64,000 bases of DNA. Source: Gluconobacter kanchanaburiensis NBRC 103587 (lineage in GTDB: Bacteria > Pseudomonadota > Alphaproteobacteria > Acetobacterales > Acetobacteraceae). The position numbers were made by a program, and so were the translations under genes. The notes under the pieces were generated by a model that worked only from the letters and a program-made list of their open reading frames with translations, did not search any database and was not told where the DNA came from. Location: assembly GCF_007988905.1 (NCBI RefSeq), contig NZ_BJVA01000002.1, positions 248,001-312,000 of the forward strand, in the 5' to 3' direction. Below, piece after piece: positions 17,701-27,340 of this stretch. Each line of letters begins with the position of its first letter. The stretch's first letter is position 1.

Positions 17701-18327
17701 GAACGACTGGAAGAGGAGCCGCTCGAAAGGGTCGAGAACCAGCAGTACATCCATTACCGCAAAGGATCGGTCGTGATGTATCTGCTTCAGGACAGGCTGG
17801 GCCCAGACAAAGTCAACGCCGCCCTGCGGCAGCTTCTCACCGACTATCGCTTCAAGGGCGCACCATGGCCGCGATCACTGGATCTGATCGGAGATTTCCG
17901 GACACAGGCCGGCCAGATGGCGCCTGAAAACGCCAGAGCCCAGCAGCTTATCTCCGATCTTTTCGAAAAGATCACGCTTTACGACCTGAGGACACTCACG
18001 GCGACCAGCAAAAGACGTGCGGACGGCCGGTTCGACGTGACGCTGAAAGTCTCGGCAAAAAAACTGTATGCCGATGGCAAAGGTCGTGAAACGGAAACGC
18101 CCCTGGACGAGCCGGTCGACATCGGACTGTTCACCTCCATGCCCGGAGAGGCGGCATTCGACAGGAAAAACGTTCTGCTGTTCCAGCGTCTGCCAATTCA
18201 CACCGGGGACAACACCCTGCATTTCACGGTTGACCATGCTCCAAGTTTTGCAGGCATCGACCCCTACATCAAAATGGTTGACCGAAATCCGGATGACAAC
18301 ATCCGGGCCGTCACGACAACCCCCTGA
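14716..18327 (+). CDS. ABC-2 type permease fused to an M1-family metallopeptidase
   Basis: A 1203-residue membrane protein. The first half has two blocks of about six helices each (residues roughly 20-270 and 300-590), each opening with the same pattern (RFEIRYQMRGPAFWV, then LRFEVRQVMRSPAYVILL), so the permease is an internal duplication. After a last helix near residue 580 comes a large extracytoplasmic part with an M1 gluzincin site: HELGHQWWAHQ (His934, Glu935, His938) and Glu958 in LSETLAQYSAL. The glutamate is one position further than the standard HExxHx18E spacing; the family form HQWWxHQVxxA...LSE suggests this is normal here. Membrane placement predicts a periplasmic peptidase coupled to the ABC ATPase upstream. 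The substrate is unknown. Confidence 0.9.
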   Translation: MLGRIARFEIRYQMRGPAFWVCALIFFTLTFLCMTVPALQIGSGGNVHKNAPYAVAQLEQVFSVFSLFICAATAANAVIRDEETGFGQILYATRLRRLPYIFGRFLGVFVSCCLLFLSVPLGVLLGSLMPWVDPDTLGPLSLAANLQTYALIAVPNLFLVSAMMFAAATLTRSMMGSYVAAVILMVLWSIATTMIGKLPRLEETFGYLEPFGFGATDLATRYWTAVERNTLAVPLSGILLWNRVIWCGVGLALLGLAACLFSFTRRQGRFSRKRKSDSVESPSAFSPHALPRPCFNSATRRLQYLTRLRFEVRQVMRSPAYVILLLLGIVNTVGGLVDLDEMYGTPVWPVTRVMIQHLQGAFSMIPVIMGAFYAGEVVWREQDRKMQELVGAAPVPGWIFALSKIPAIAIVLFTTLAVGVVVTVIYQLAHGYTHLELVHYLLWFVLPTTVSTVLISILAVFFQVLSPQKFVGWGLMFLYMVLRLVGGTLGLDDILYNYGRTPGMPLSDMNGAGTFWKGVLVCNLYWMCFAVILIVLCHLLWRRGAAMTLRSRLLALPQRLRGTPAFIAGTAFAGFAALGVFIFINTHVWNDYRTPDARDRYMADYEKALLAYEHTPQPDVTALRFDIDIHPKGPAMTVTGHYELTNHLSVPIDHIHVRMETQQTRLLDLRIANATLERDYPRFRYRIYKLSQPLAPSASIGLDFRTERSQRGFTNSADTNLGIFPNGTFVNKEDFAPTIGMTRDGLLQDRVKRRKYGLVPELRMAKLEDRSAQAQNYIHAGWTTADITVTTDADQTPIAPGDRVSDVTHDGRRTARFVTSAPVLNFFAVQSARYVERHATFDGTQGKIDLTVYYDPHHPWNVDRMLNGFRAGLKYYEPNFGPYQFHYARILEFPAYASFAQAFAGTIPYSEGIGFIANLSNPDNIDYVTYVTAHELGHQWWAHQVVGADMQGSTMLSETLAQYSALMTMREMYGPDKIRRFLKYELDSYLRSRGSERLEEEPLERVENQQYIHYRKGSVVMYLLQDRLGPDKVNAALRQLLTDYRFKGAPWPRSLDLIGDFRTQAGQMAPENARAQQLISDLFEKITLYDLRTLTATSKRRADGRFDVTLKVSAKKLYADGKGRETETPLDEPVDIGLFTSMPGEAAFDRKNVLLFQRLPIHTGDNTLHFTVDHAPSFAGIDPYIKMVDRNPDDNIRAVTTTP

Positions 18328-18333
18328 AAACCT

Positions 18334-18383
18334 GTTGATGACGGTCAAGGGCTCCGCTGCGCCGGGCATTGACCGTCATCAAC
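18334..18383. terminator. Perfect 15-bp inverted repeat, probable terminator-like hairpin
   Basis: GTTGATGACGGTCAA at 18334-18348 is matched exactly by TTGACCGTCATCAAC at 18369-18383, around a 20-base GC-rich loop. It begins seven bases after the peptidase gene stop, where a terminator or 3' stabilising hairpin is expected. There is no T-run after it on the plus strand, so factor-independent termination is doubtful. A protein-binding site is the alternative. Confidence 0.6.
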
Positions 18384-18496
18384 CGTGAAAACTATGTCAG
18401 TCCAGAAATCGTCATTCTGCCGAGGAGACGCATCCGCCTCCTGCAGACATGACGCCCGGCGCTCTTTCCCGTAGCTGCCTCCCGGAAAAGTTTTCA

Positions 18497-18513
18497 GACG
18501 GTTGATAACCGTC
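18497..18513. promoter_or_regulatory. Perfect palindrome upstream of the glucan synthase gene
   Basis: GACGGTTGATAACCGTC is a perfect 7-bp inverted repeat around GAT, 203 bases before the glucan synthase start. It shares the GACGGT and GTTGAT words with the larger inverted repeat at 18334. It could be an operator. No protein is proposed. Confidence 0.4.
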
Positions 18514-18715
18514 GCACGAATGACGCGTTAGTGCTCCAGGGAACGGAACCGCATCATTACGGATCGGTCCGTATTCATAATAATAACCAACAAAATTACT
18601 GTGCAATCAAAAGGCCATCGCGTCCTGAGCCACAGTATCGGAACAGTCGTTCAGAAGACCTTTTTCAGTTCACGTGCGAGCTGGCGGATATAAGCCGCCG
18701 AAAGGGTGCCCGGAA

Positions 18716-21700
18716 ATGACAAGTATTTTCAGGAAAACTGTAGCCAGCACCTTTCGTTTTGAGGGCGGAAAAATTATCCGTTCCGATATTCTGAATGAAG
18801 AACGGCTTCTCCAGCATGCGGCAAGCCTGGCGACGATCCATGGTGATATCTGCCCAGGCCGACGCAGTCGTCTCCTGTCTGAACGACTGGACGACAATGC
18901 GCGCATTCTGCTGGACGCGAACATTGCTCTGTCCCAGGCTTCAGAAAACTCGGAAGACATCACGCCTGCGGGGCGCTGGCTGATTGATAATTATTATCTG
19001 ATGGCCGCCCAGATCGAGAAAATAAAATTCGATCTTCCAGCCGGCTATTACAAAGACCTGCCGGAGCTTTCCAGCGGTCCTTTTACGGGACTTCCAAGAG
19101 CTTTTGAGATTGCGTGGGTTCTGGTGTCCGATACGGACAGTCATATCGACCAGAAAACGATATGCCAGTTTCTCAATTCCTATCAGGACAACAGGGCTCT
19201 TTTGATCCGGGAACTCTGGGCCATTCCTGCGCAGATCCGGATCGTACTGATCGAGAACCTGCGTCGTGTCGCGGAGAAAATCTGCCAGACGCTCCGGGAC
19301 CAGAAACAGGCCAACACCCTTGCAGATACGCTGTTTTCGGAGCTGCAACCCAGCCACACGAAAATCATGCAGACCCTCTCCAGAATAGAGACGGAGAAAC
19401 TGAGCCAGACGTTCCTCGTCCAGTTTTCGCACCGTCTGAAAGGACGCGACCCACAGAAAGACCCGGCTTTTATGTGGCTGGAGGCAATCCTGAAGGAGAA
19501 AGGGACGGACATAGACCGCGCCGTTCATGACGAACTTCAGGAACAGAGCATCATAACGGCAACCATCCGCAACATCGTCACAAGTACCCGCATCATTTCA
19601 ACACTGGACTGGAATGATGTTTTCGAAAAAACCAGCCGGGTCATCCACATTCTACTGCGCAATGACAGGTTCCCGGAAATGGACGCCGCGACCCGCAATC
19701 TCTACAGCCGGGCTGTTGAGGTTCTGGCCAAGGGGTCTGCTCATACGGAATGTGAAATCGCGACCCGCGTTACCTCCCTCGCAGCGGTGGCGAGACAGGA
19801 CAACGCTGCCGATGCGCGCCGGGCAGACCCCGGCTACTATCTTCTGGCCGAGGGGCGCCCGAGGCTTGAAGAAGAACTGGGATACAGGGCGCCTCTGCGC
19901 GTGCAGGTTGGGCAGATATGCCGGCGCCTCGGCATTACGGGATACAGTCTTGCCGTCACGCTTCTGACGCTGCTGTTTCTGACCGCGTTCCTGGCGCTCA
20001 TGAACGGCACCCTTTCGAGCCACACGGCGCTTGCCCTCGTGGTGCTCGGCTTCATTCCCGCGACGGACCCTGTCGTCGCCACGGTGAACCGTTTCCTGAT
20101 GTGGGCGATCCGGGTTTCAGAACTGCCCGAACTGGAACTCCGCAACGGTGTAACGCCCGATCTGCGAACAATCGTCGTGGTGCCGACCCTTCTGACGCGA
20201 CGCTCCTCGATCGTGGCCATGGTCAGACGTCTTGAAAAACACTATCTCGCCAGCCGCGATGGGGAGATCTATTTCGCACTTCTGACAGACTGGACCGACT
20301 CTGCGACCGAGACGCGGAAGGGGGATCAGGAACTCCTCGACGTCGTCACGCGGGAAATTGCCGCGCTGAACCGCACCTACGATCCGGGCAGTGCGGGAAC
20401 ACGCTTCATCCTGCTCCATCGCAGGCGCCAATGGAGCCAGAGTGAAGGAAAATGGATTGGCTGGGAGCGCAAGCGCGGCAAGCTGCATGAACTCAACCGC
20501 ATCCTTCGCGGAGCAGACGATACCAGCTTCTTCCCCCTGCCCGGACAAAGCATTCCACAGAACGTGCGCTATGTCGTAACGCTGGATTCCGATACCCGCC
20601 TGCCGCATGAAGTCGTCAGGCGGCTGGTCGGCAAGATCGCCCATCCCCTCAACACCGCGCGTTTTGACCCCGAAGAAGGGCGCGTGGTGGAAGGCTATGC
20701 CGTTCTTCAGCCCCGGGTGACGCCCTCACTGCCAGAGGCGCGGCAGAGCACCATGTTCCAGCGTGTTTTCTCCAGCCCGAACGGAATCGAACCCTATACC
20801 GCCGCCGTGTCAGATCTTTATCAGGACATGTTTGCGGAAGGGTCTTTTGCGGGCAAAGGGATTTACGAAATCGATCCTTTCGAAGCGGCCCTCGCCGGGC
20901 GTGTACCGGATGGCACCCTTCTGAGCCATGATCTGTTCGAAGGCGTTTTCGCACGCGCCGGTCTTGTGACCGATATCGAGGTGATCGAAGAATATCCGAC
21001 GGATTATCTAGTGTCGGTCGCCCGTCTCAACCGCTGGGCACGGGGAGACTGGCAGCTTCTGCCGTGGATTTTTTCATGGATGGGGCGCTTTCCGACCATC
21101 AAGGTCAGAACGCGCCCGCTGACCGGCATCGCACGCTGGAAAATGCTCGACAATCTGCGCCGCAGCCTCTCGGCCCCGATGTCGGTCGCAGCCCTGTTCG
21201 GTGGATGGGTTCTGGGTTTTCACAACGCACTGGTCTGGAGCCTGTTCATTGTCGCGACGATCGCGATACCCGCCGCACTCCCGCTTCTGGTGGATATGAT
21301 AAGGCGGCGACGCGGCGAAACGTTCACAACCTATTTTTCCCTTCTGGAAGTCGATTTCGTCCGCACGGTTCAGACGACAGTGCTGTGCTTTGCCTTTCTG
21401 GCGGATCAGGCGTGCCTGATGGGGGATGCGATCGTCCGGACCCTGATACGCGTTTTCGTGACGCGCAGAAATCTCCTTCAGTGGGTGACGGCGGCGCAGG
21501 CAGCCGAAGCGCCGCGTGAGGCAATCAGGGGCTATTTCCTGCAGATGGGCAGTGCTGTCCTAATCGGCGTTGTGGCGACGGGAATGATGTTCGTTGCACC
21601 GCCCGCTGACTGGATGATCATCCTCCCGTTTGCCCTCGCCTGGTGTCTGTCACCGGCGATCGCATGGAAAGCAAGCCAGTACAGCGTGTCGGCCCGGCGG

Positions 21701-24700
21701 CTTGAAGTCTCGGAGACGGAGCTTGTTCTGATGCGCCAGCAGGCCCGGCGGACATGGCGGTTCTTTGAAACGTTCGTGACCGATACCGATCACATGCTCC
21801 CGCCGGACAATTTTCAGGAAAATCCAGCACCGCTCGTGGCGCATCGGACATCGCCGACGAATATGGGTCTCTACCTCCTGTCGGTCGTCGCCGCCTGTGA
21901 TTTTGGCTGGATTGGCGTGAGCGATGCCGCCACCCGCCTCGGGGCCACTCTCGACACCATGCTGAAACTCCAGCGGTTCAGGGGGCACTTCTATAACTGG
22001 TACAGCACCACCGATCTTTCCCCCCTGCCCCCGATCTACGTTTCAACCGTGGATAGCGGCAATCTCGCGGGTCATCTGATCACCCTCGCCAGCGCGTGCG
22101 AGGAATGGATCCAGAAAGGCCGGAAATCCGATACATGGAGAGAGGGCGTCCGTGATGCCCTGACACTCGCCTGCGAGGAAGTGACGTCCGGGCGCGACAT
22201 CTTCCGGTCGTCCGAAATTCCGCAACTTCTGGATTCACTCCTTCAGGACATGAAGGACGGTCATGCCAGCCAGCTTACGCTTGCGCACAGGGTACAGATG
22301 CTGATCGGCCGTGCGGAAGAACTGGTCCATCTGCGACAGCGCCGCACAGGGCAAAGCCAAGGGCAGATTCAGGGTCAGAATCTGGCCGGAAACACTGCAT
22401 CCGGCGCAACGGGGGGAGAAGACCTTCTGTTCTGGCTGCATGCCGCGCAGGACTGCATTCACAGCGAACGCCGGGACTTTGAAGCCAGCGCTACGCTGCA
22501 TGAGAAGCTTGCAACCATCGCCGCCAGCGCAAGACAGCTGGCCCTTGATATGGAGTTCGCCTTTCTCAGGAATTCCGACCGCAAACTCCTGTCGATCGGC
22601 TATGTCGTCAACGAAGGCACTCTGGACGGCAACTGCTATGATCTGCTGGCCTCCGAAGCCCGTCTGGCCGTCTTCTTCGCCATTGCGAAAGGCGACATTC
22701 AGGCGCGCGAATGGTTCCGTCTCGGACGTCCCCTCGCCGCCGTCGGTCATGGCGAAGCCCTGGTGTCATGGTCGGGGTCCATGTTCGAATATCTCATGCC
22801 GTCGCTGGTCATGGCCGCGCCTTTCGACAGCCTTCTGGAAGAAACGAGCCGCCAGATCGTGCGCCGTCAGGTCGAATACGGAGCGTTCAGAGGCGTTCCG
22901 TGGGGTATTTCGGAATCCGCCTACAATGCCCGCGATCTGGACTATAACTACCAGTATTCCGATTTCGGCGTTCCGGGTCTGGGAATGAGGCGGGGTCTGG
23001 CACAGGATCTGGTCATCGCCCCTTATGCCACGGCTCTGGCCACCATGGTGGATGCGACACTGGCGACCGAGAACTTCAAGGCTCTTGAAAAAGTGGGCGC
23101 ACAGGGGGCTTACGGATTTTACGAGGCTCTGGACTACACCAAAATCCGCCTGCAGCCTGAACAGCCGGTCGCGGTCATCCGGTCCTATATGGCGCACCAT
23201 CAGGGCATGTCCATTCTGGCGATCGCCGATACGGTTCTCAAAGGCGTAATGCGCGCCCGTTTCCATGCCGAGCCCATCATTGGCGCGGCGGAACTTCTTC
23301 TTCAGGAGCGCGCTCCGACAGGAGGGGCCATCACGACACCGCTGCGGGAAGAGGAATTCGCCCCGCCGCCGTCAGCCGCGCAGGTCCATGCGGGCGGCCG
23401 TCACCTTCACGGCGCGAATACGGAGACACCCGTCTGTCAGCTTCTGTCCAACGGGCGCTACAGCGTGATGCTGACCGCCGCGGGATCGGGCTACAGCCGC
23501 TGGGGCGATCAGGCGGTCACACGCTGGAAGCGCGATCCGGTTCTCGATAACTGGGGCAGCTATATCTACCTCCAGCCCATCGGAAAAAGCGAATTCTGGA
23601 CGGCTGCCCTCCAGCCCTGCGGAGTTCCTGCCGAAAGCTATGAGGTTGAATTCCGGGAAGACCGGGCAACCTATGTCCGCCAAAACGGCAACCTGACAAC
23701 GACGATGGAAGTGCTGGTCTCGGCGGAGGATGACGCGGAACTGCGCCGGATTTCCGTCCGCAATGCCGGGGCCTCGCCCATCGAGATCGATGTGACCTCC
23801 TATGTGGAACTGGCGCTGTGCCCGCCCGCCATGGATGCCAGCCACCCGGCCTTTGCGAAAATGTTCGTGCAGACGGAGTATCTGCCTGCGTCGCGCGCCA
23901 TTCTCGCAACCCGCCGGAAAAGAAACCCGACCGAAGCCGATATCTGGGCCGCCCATCTGGTCGTGGGAGGGGGCAGCCTGTCCATCGAGACCGATCGCGC
24001 CCGGTTCATCGGGCGTGGACGGGACCTGCGGACGCCTGCCGCACTGGCAGAAGGCGGTCCCCTGTCCGGCTCGACCGGAACCGTGCTTGATCCCGTCTTT
24101 GCCGCACGGTGCAGACTGACTCTGCCCGCACGGTCCTCGCGGCATGTCTCGTTCTGGACCCTCGTGGCGTCGACACGCGAGGCCCTCATGCAGGGGATCA
24201 AGCGTCACCGCAACGACGCCGATCTGGACCGGGCCCTGACCCTTGCCTGGACCCATGCGCAGGTCCATCTGCGCCATCTGGACATCCAGCCCCAGCAGGC
24301 GGACCTTTTCCAGCACCTTGCCGGTTATCTGCTGTTTCCAGGTCCGGCCCTGCGCTCGTCTCCAGCCCGCATCAAACGCGGCGCGGGCCGACAGCCCGAT
24401 CTGTGGGGACAGGGCGTTTCGGGCGACCTGCCGATCCTTCTGCTAGTTGTCACGGGCAATGAGGATTTCGACTTGGCACGTACCGTGCTGACGGCCCACA
24501 GCTATCTAACGCTGAAAGGTCTGGCGTTCGATCTGGTCATCCTGAACGATCATCCGACATCCTATGCCCAGGATCTGCAGCATGCCCTGGAAGCGCTGGC
24601 ACGGTCATCAGGCGAGAACGGAACCGTGCGCCTGCTGCGTGGCGGACTGATGTCGGACACGGTGCGGGATCTGCTCTTCTCGGTCGCCGCCGTCGTTTTG

Positions 24701-27325
24701 ACAGGCAAAGGTGGCAGCCTGCAACAGCAGCTGACACACCTGTCGCTTCTGCGCCGCGCCGACACAGTGTCCGGCGTCTTGCCGGGTGCTTCGTTAGACG
24801 TTTCGGGCAGCGTTTCAGCGGGGATTTCCCGCGGCGAGATCCGCGTGAACCGCCCCTATCACGGACCGCAGGAAAACCCTGCGCTGCCGGCGCTGGAGAT
24901 GGAAAACGGCTATGGCGGCTTTACGTCCGACGGAACCGAATATGCAGTCGTGATCCGTGGTCGCATCCGCACCCCGGCGCCGTGGATCAATGTCGTCTCC
25001 AGTCCACATTTCGGCTTTCAGGTCTCGGCGGAGGGGAGCGGCTATACCTGGGCTGAAAACTGCAAGGAAAACCAGTTGACCCCCTGGTCGAACGACCCGG
25101 TCGTCAACCCGACCGGAGAGGCGCTCTATCTGTGCGACGAGGAAAACCGTCAGTTCTGGTCTCCGCTTGCCGCCGTCTGCCCGGATGCGAACGCCGTCTA
25201 TGTCTGCCGCCATGGCCGGGGCTACAGCCAATTCGAACGTCAGGCCAACGGGATCAGATCAACCCTGCTTCAATATGTTCCGCCGGAAGATCCCGTGAAA
25301 ATCAGCAGGCTGACTCTGACGAACACGTCGGCACAGGCCCGGACACTGCGCGTGACGACCTATAGCGAATGGGTGCTGGGGCAGTCGCGTAGCACGACCG
25401 CGCCATTCGTCTTCACGGAGCAGGATGCCGAAACAGGCGCCCTTCTGGTCCGCAACAAATGGGGCGAGACATTCGGCGAGCAGGTCGCCTTTGCCGACCT
25501 GGGAGGCCATCAGACCTCGGCAACGGATGACAGAAGCAGCTTCATCGGGCGCAACGGCTCGCTGTCCGCACCCCGTGCCATTGTACACGGCGGCCCGCTG
25601 TCCGGCATTGTCGGCGCCGGTATCGACCCCTGCGCCGCCCTGCAGACGGTCATCACCCTTGAAGCCGGTGAAAGCATCGAGATCATCTTCCTGCTGGGTC
25701 AGGGCCGAGACGAATCCCATGCGCGCGCCCTGATTCACCAGTACCGGACGGCGGATCTGGAGGCTGTCCTGCGCGACGTGCGGCGAATGTGGGACAGGAT
25801 CACCGGAACGATACAGGTCAGAACGCCTGACAGGGCAATGGACGTCATGCTGAATGGCTGGCTGCTGTACCAGTCGCTCTCAAGCCGTATCTGGACACGG
25901 GGAGGTTTCTATCAGGCCAGCGGCGCCTACGGATTCCGCGATCAACTTCAGGACGGCATGTCGCTCGTCCTCTCCGCGCCGGAGCAGGTGCGGGCCCATC
26001 TGCTGCGGGCAGCCTCACGGCAGTTCCCCGAAGGGGACGTGCAGCATTGGTGGCTGCCGCAGAAAGGCAATGGCGTCCGCACCAGAATTTCGGATGACTG
26101 CGCCTGGCTGGCCTATACCGTCGCCCATTATGTCCGTGTCAGTGGTGACACGGCTGTTCTGGACGAGGAGCTTCCCTTCCTTGAGGCGCCACTGCTGGAT
26201 GCCGACGAGCACGAGCGTTTCCTCCAGCCCGGCATTACGGACCAGAAGACGCCCCTTTACGATCACTGCGTCCGGGCGCTCGATCACAGTCTCCGCAGGG
26301 GCGCGCACGGCCTGCCCCTGATGGGAACCGGAGACTGGAACGATGGCATGAACCGCGTCGGCGAGGCGGGACGCGGCGAGAGTGTGTGGCTGGGCTGGTT
26401 CACCCATGCGGCACTCTCGGCCTTCCTGCCGATCGCCCGCGCACGGAATGACATGGAGCATGTCGAGACATGGACACGGACCCTGCGGGACCTCGAAACG
26501 GCCCTTGAAGACGCATGGGACGGAGCCTGGTACCGCAGGGCATATTTCGATGACGGATCGCCACTGGGCAGCAGCGCGAACCGGGAAGGACGCATCGATG
26601 CGATCGCCCAGTCCTGGGCCGTGATTTCGGCAGCGGGATCACCCGAACGCGCACGACAGGCCATGCAGGCAGTCTGGCAGCAGCTTGTGGATCTGGAGCG
26701 GGAAATCATCATGGTTCTCACACCGCCTTTCGACACATCCGAACCCGATCCGGGCTATATCCGCGGATATCCGCCGGGCATCCGCGAAAATGGAGGCCAG
26801 TATACCCATGCGGCCCTGTGGACGGTCATGGCGACGGCCCTTCTGGGAGAGGGAGACGCAGCCCATGAAATGTTCTCGACCATCAATCCGGTGCACCATG
26901 CCCGCAGTCAGGAAGCGGCCGACCGTTACAAGGTCGAACCCTATGCCGTCGTCGCGGACGTCTATTCCTCAACGCCGCATGTCGGGCGGGGCGGATGGTC
27001 CTGGTATACGGGCTCTGCGGGATGGATGCAGCGCGTCGGAACGGAAATCCTGCTGGGCGTGAAAATCGAGGAAAACAGACTGTCGATCGAACCCCATATT
27101 CCGTCTGCATGGCCGTCCTATGAAATCCGCCTTCGGTGGAAGACGGCGACATACGACATCACCGTGCTGAATCCCGACCACATCAGCCACGGAGACATCC
27201 TGATGGTCCTTGATGGAGCCTCTCTGCCCCACGGTGCGCCTGCCCATTTGCAGGACGACGGACTGACGCATCGTCTGGACTGCACGCTCATGTCCCCGAA
27301 CGGTGGCCCTAAAAAATCGGGATGA
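18716..27325 (+). CDS. ndvB: Cyclic beta-1,2-glucan synthase (NdvB/ChvB/Cgs type)
   Basis: A 2869-residue inner membrane enzyme that starts, elongates, cyclises and trims beta-1,2-glucan from UDP-glucose; the product sits in the periplasm and helps osmotic adaptation and host contact. Length fits Brucella Cgs (about 2867). Membrane helices lie near residues 405-465, 820-865 and 945-985. The GT84 domain between them has VTLDSDTRLP (DSD from 624) and RLNRWARGDWQLLPW near 770. The C-terminal third holds two glucan-binding sandwich domains (for example ENQLTPWSNDPV) and a GH94 phosphorylase domain with GTGDWNDGMN around 2540. The ATG at 18716 is preferred over the GTG at 18674 because AAAGGG lies at the right distance. 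It appears to be a single-gene unit; no glucan exporter (NdvA) is adjacent. Confidence 0.95.
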   Translation: MTSIFRKTVASTFRFEGGKIIRSDILNEERLLQHAASLATIHGDICPGRRSRLLSERLDDNARILLDANIALSQASENSEDITPAGRWLIDNYYLMAAQIEKIKFDLPAGYYKDLPELSSGPFTGLPRAFEIAWVLVSDTDSHIDQKTICQFLNSYQDNRALLIRELWAIPAQIRIVLIENLRRVAEKICQTLRDQKQANTLADTLFSELQPSHTKIMQTLSRIETEKLSQTFLVQFSHRLKGRDPQKDPAFMWLEAILKEKGTDIDRAVHDELQEQSIITATIRNIVTSTRIISTLDWNDVFEKTSRVIHILLRNDRFPEMDAATRNLYSRAVEVLAKGSAHTECEIATRVTSLAAVARQDNAADARRADPGYYLLAEGRPRLEEELGYRAPLRVQVGQICRRLGITGYSLAVTLLTLLFLTAFLALMNGTLSSHTALALVVLGFIPATDPVVATVNRFLMWAIRVSELPELELRNGVTPDLRTIVVVPTLLTRRSSIVAMVRRLEKHYLASRDGEIYFALLTDWTDSATETRKGDQELLDVVTREIAALNRTYDPGSAGTRFILLHRRRQWSQSEGKWIGWERKRGKLHELNRILRGADDTSFFPLPGQSIPQNVRYVVTLDSDTRLPHEVVRRLVGKIAHPLNTARFDPEEGRVVEGYAVLQPRVTPSLPEARQSTMFQRVFSSPNGIEPYTAAVSDLYQDMFAEGSFAGKGIYEIDPFEAALAGRVPDGTLLSHDLFEGVFARAGLVTDIEVIEEYPTDYLVSVARLNRWARGDWQLLPWIFSWMGRFPTIKVRTRPLTGIARWKMLDNLRRSLSAPMSVAALFGGWVLGFHNALVWSLFIVATIAIPAALPLLVDMIRRRRGETFTTYFSLLEVDFVRTVQTTVLCFAFLADQACLMGDAIVRTLIRVFVTRRNLLQWVTAAQAAEAPREAIRGYFLQMGSAVLIGVVATGMMFVAPPADWMIILPFALAWCLSPAIAWKASQYSVSARRLEVSETELVLMRQQARRTWRFFETFVTDTDHMLPPDNFQENPAPLVAHRTSPTNMGLYLLSVVAACDFGWIGVSDAATRLGATLDTMLKLQRFRGHFYNWYSTTDLSPLPPIYVSTVDSGNLAGHLITLASACEEWIQKGRKSDTWREGVRDALTLACEEVTSGRDIFRSSEIPQLLDSLLQDMKDGHASQLTLAHRVQMLIGRAEELVHLRQRRTGQSQGQIQGQNLAGNTASGATGGEDLLFWLHAAQDCIHSERRDFEASATLHEKLATIAASARQLALDMEFAFLRNSDRKLLSIGYVVNEGTLDGNCYDLLASEARLAVFFAIAKGDIQAREWFRLGRPLAAVGHGEALVSWSGSMFEYLMPSLVMAAPFDSLLEETSRQIVRRQVEYGAFRGVPWGISESAYNARDLDYNYQYSDFGVPGLGMRRGLAQDLVIAPYATALATMVDATLATENFKALEKVGAQGAYGFYEALDYTKIRLQPEQPVAVIRSYMAHHQGMSILAIADTVLKGVMRARFHAEPIIGAAELLLQERAPTGGAITTPLREEEFAPPPSAAQVHAGGRHLHGANTETPVCQLLSNGRYSVMLTAAGSGYSRWGDQAVTRWKRDPVLDNWGSYIYLQPIGKSEFWTAALQPCGVPAESYEVEFREDRATYVRQNGNLTTTMEVLVSAEDDAELRRISVRNAGASPIEIDVTSYVELALCPPAMDASHPAFAKMFVQTEYLPASRAILATRRKRNPTEADIWAAHLVVGGGSLSIETDRARFIGRGRDLRTPAALAEGGPLSGSTGTVLDPVFAARCRLTLPARSSRHVSFWTLVASTREALMQGIKRHRNDADLDRALTLAWTHAQVHLRHLDIQPQQADLFQHLAGYLLFPGPALRSSPARIKRGAGRQPDLWGQGVSGDLPILLLVVTGNEDFDLARTVLTAHSYLTLKGLAFDLVILNDHPTSYAQDLQHALEALARSSGENGTVRLLRGGLMSDTVRDLLFSVAAVVLTGKGGSLQQQLTHLSLLRRADTVSGVLPGASLDVSGSVSAGISRGEIRVNRPYHGPQENPALPALEMENGYGGFTSDGTEYAVVIRGRIRTPAPWINVVSSPHFGFQVSAEGSGYTWAENCKENQLTPWSNDPVVNPTGEALYLCDEENRQFWSPLAAVCPDANAVYVCRHGRGYSQFERQANGIRSTLLQYVPPEDPVKISRLTLTNTSAQARTLRVTTYSEWVLGQSRSTTAPFVFTEQDAETGALLVRNKWGETFGEQVAFADLGGHQTSATDDRSSFIGRNGSLSAPRAIVHGGPLSGIVGAGIDPCAALQTVITLEAGESIEIIFLLGQGRDESHARALIHQYRTADLEAVLRDVRRMWDRITGTIQVRTPDRAMDVMLNGWLLYQSLSSRIWTRGGFYQASGAYGFRDQLQDGMSLVLSAPEQVRAHLLRAASRQFPEGDVQHWWLPQKGNGVRTRISDDCAWLAYTVAHYVRVSGDTAVLDEELPFLEAPLLDADEHERFLQPGITDQKTPLYDHCVRALDHSLRRGAHGLPLMGTGDWNDGMNRVGEAGRGESVWLGWFTHAALSAFLPIARARNDMEHVETWTRTLRDLETALEDAWDGAWYRRAYFDDGSPLGSSANREGRIDAIAQSWAVISAAGSPERARQAMQAVWQQLVDLEREIIMVLTPPFDTSEPDPGYIRGYPPGIRENGGQYTHAALWTVMATALLGEGDAAHEMFSTINPVHHARSQEAADRYKVEPYAVVADVYSSTPHVGRGGWSWYTGSAGWMQRVGTEILLGVKIEENRLSIEPHIPSAWPSYEIRLRWKTATYDITVLNPDHISHGDILMVLDGASLPHGAPAHLQDDGLTHRLDCTLMSPNGGPKKSG

Positions 27326-27340
27326 GGACGAAAAAAGCGT

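Larger units (their letters stand above)
18328..18715. other. Intergenic region upstream of the cyclic glucan synthase gene
   Basis: These 388 bases hold a strong inverted repeat right after the upstream gene and a short perfect palindrome further on, both listed separately. The part from 18570 to 18605 is AT-rich (ATAATAATAACCAAC) and could hold the promoter of the glucan synthase gene. No gene is visible. Confidence 0.5.
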
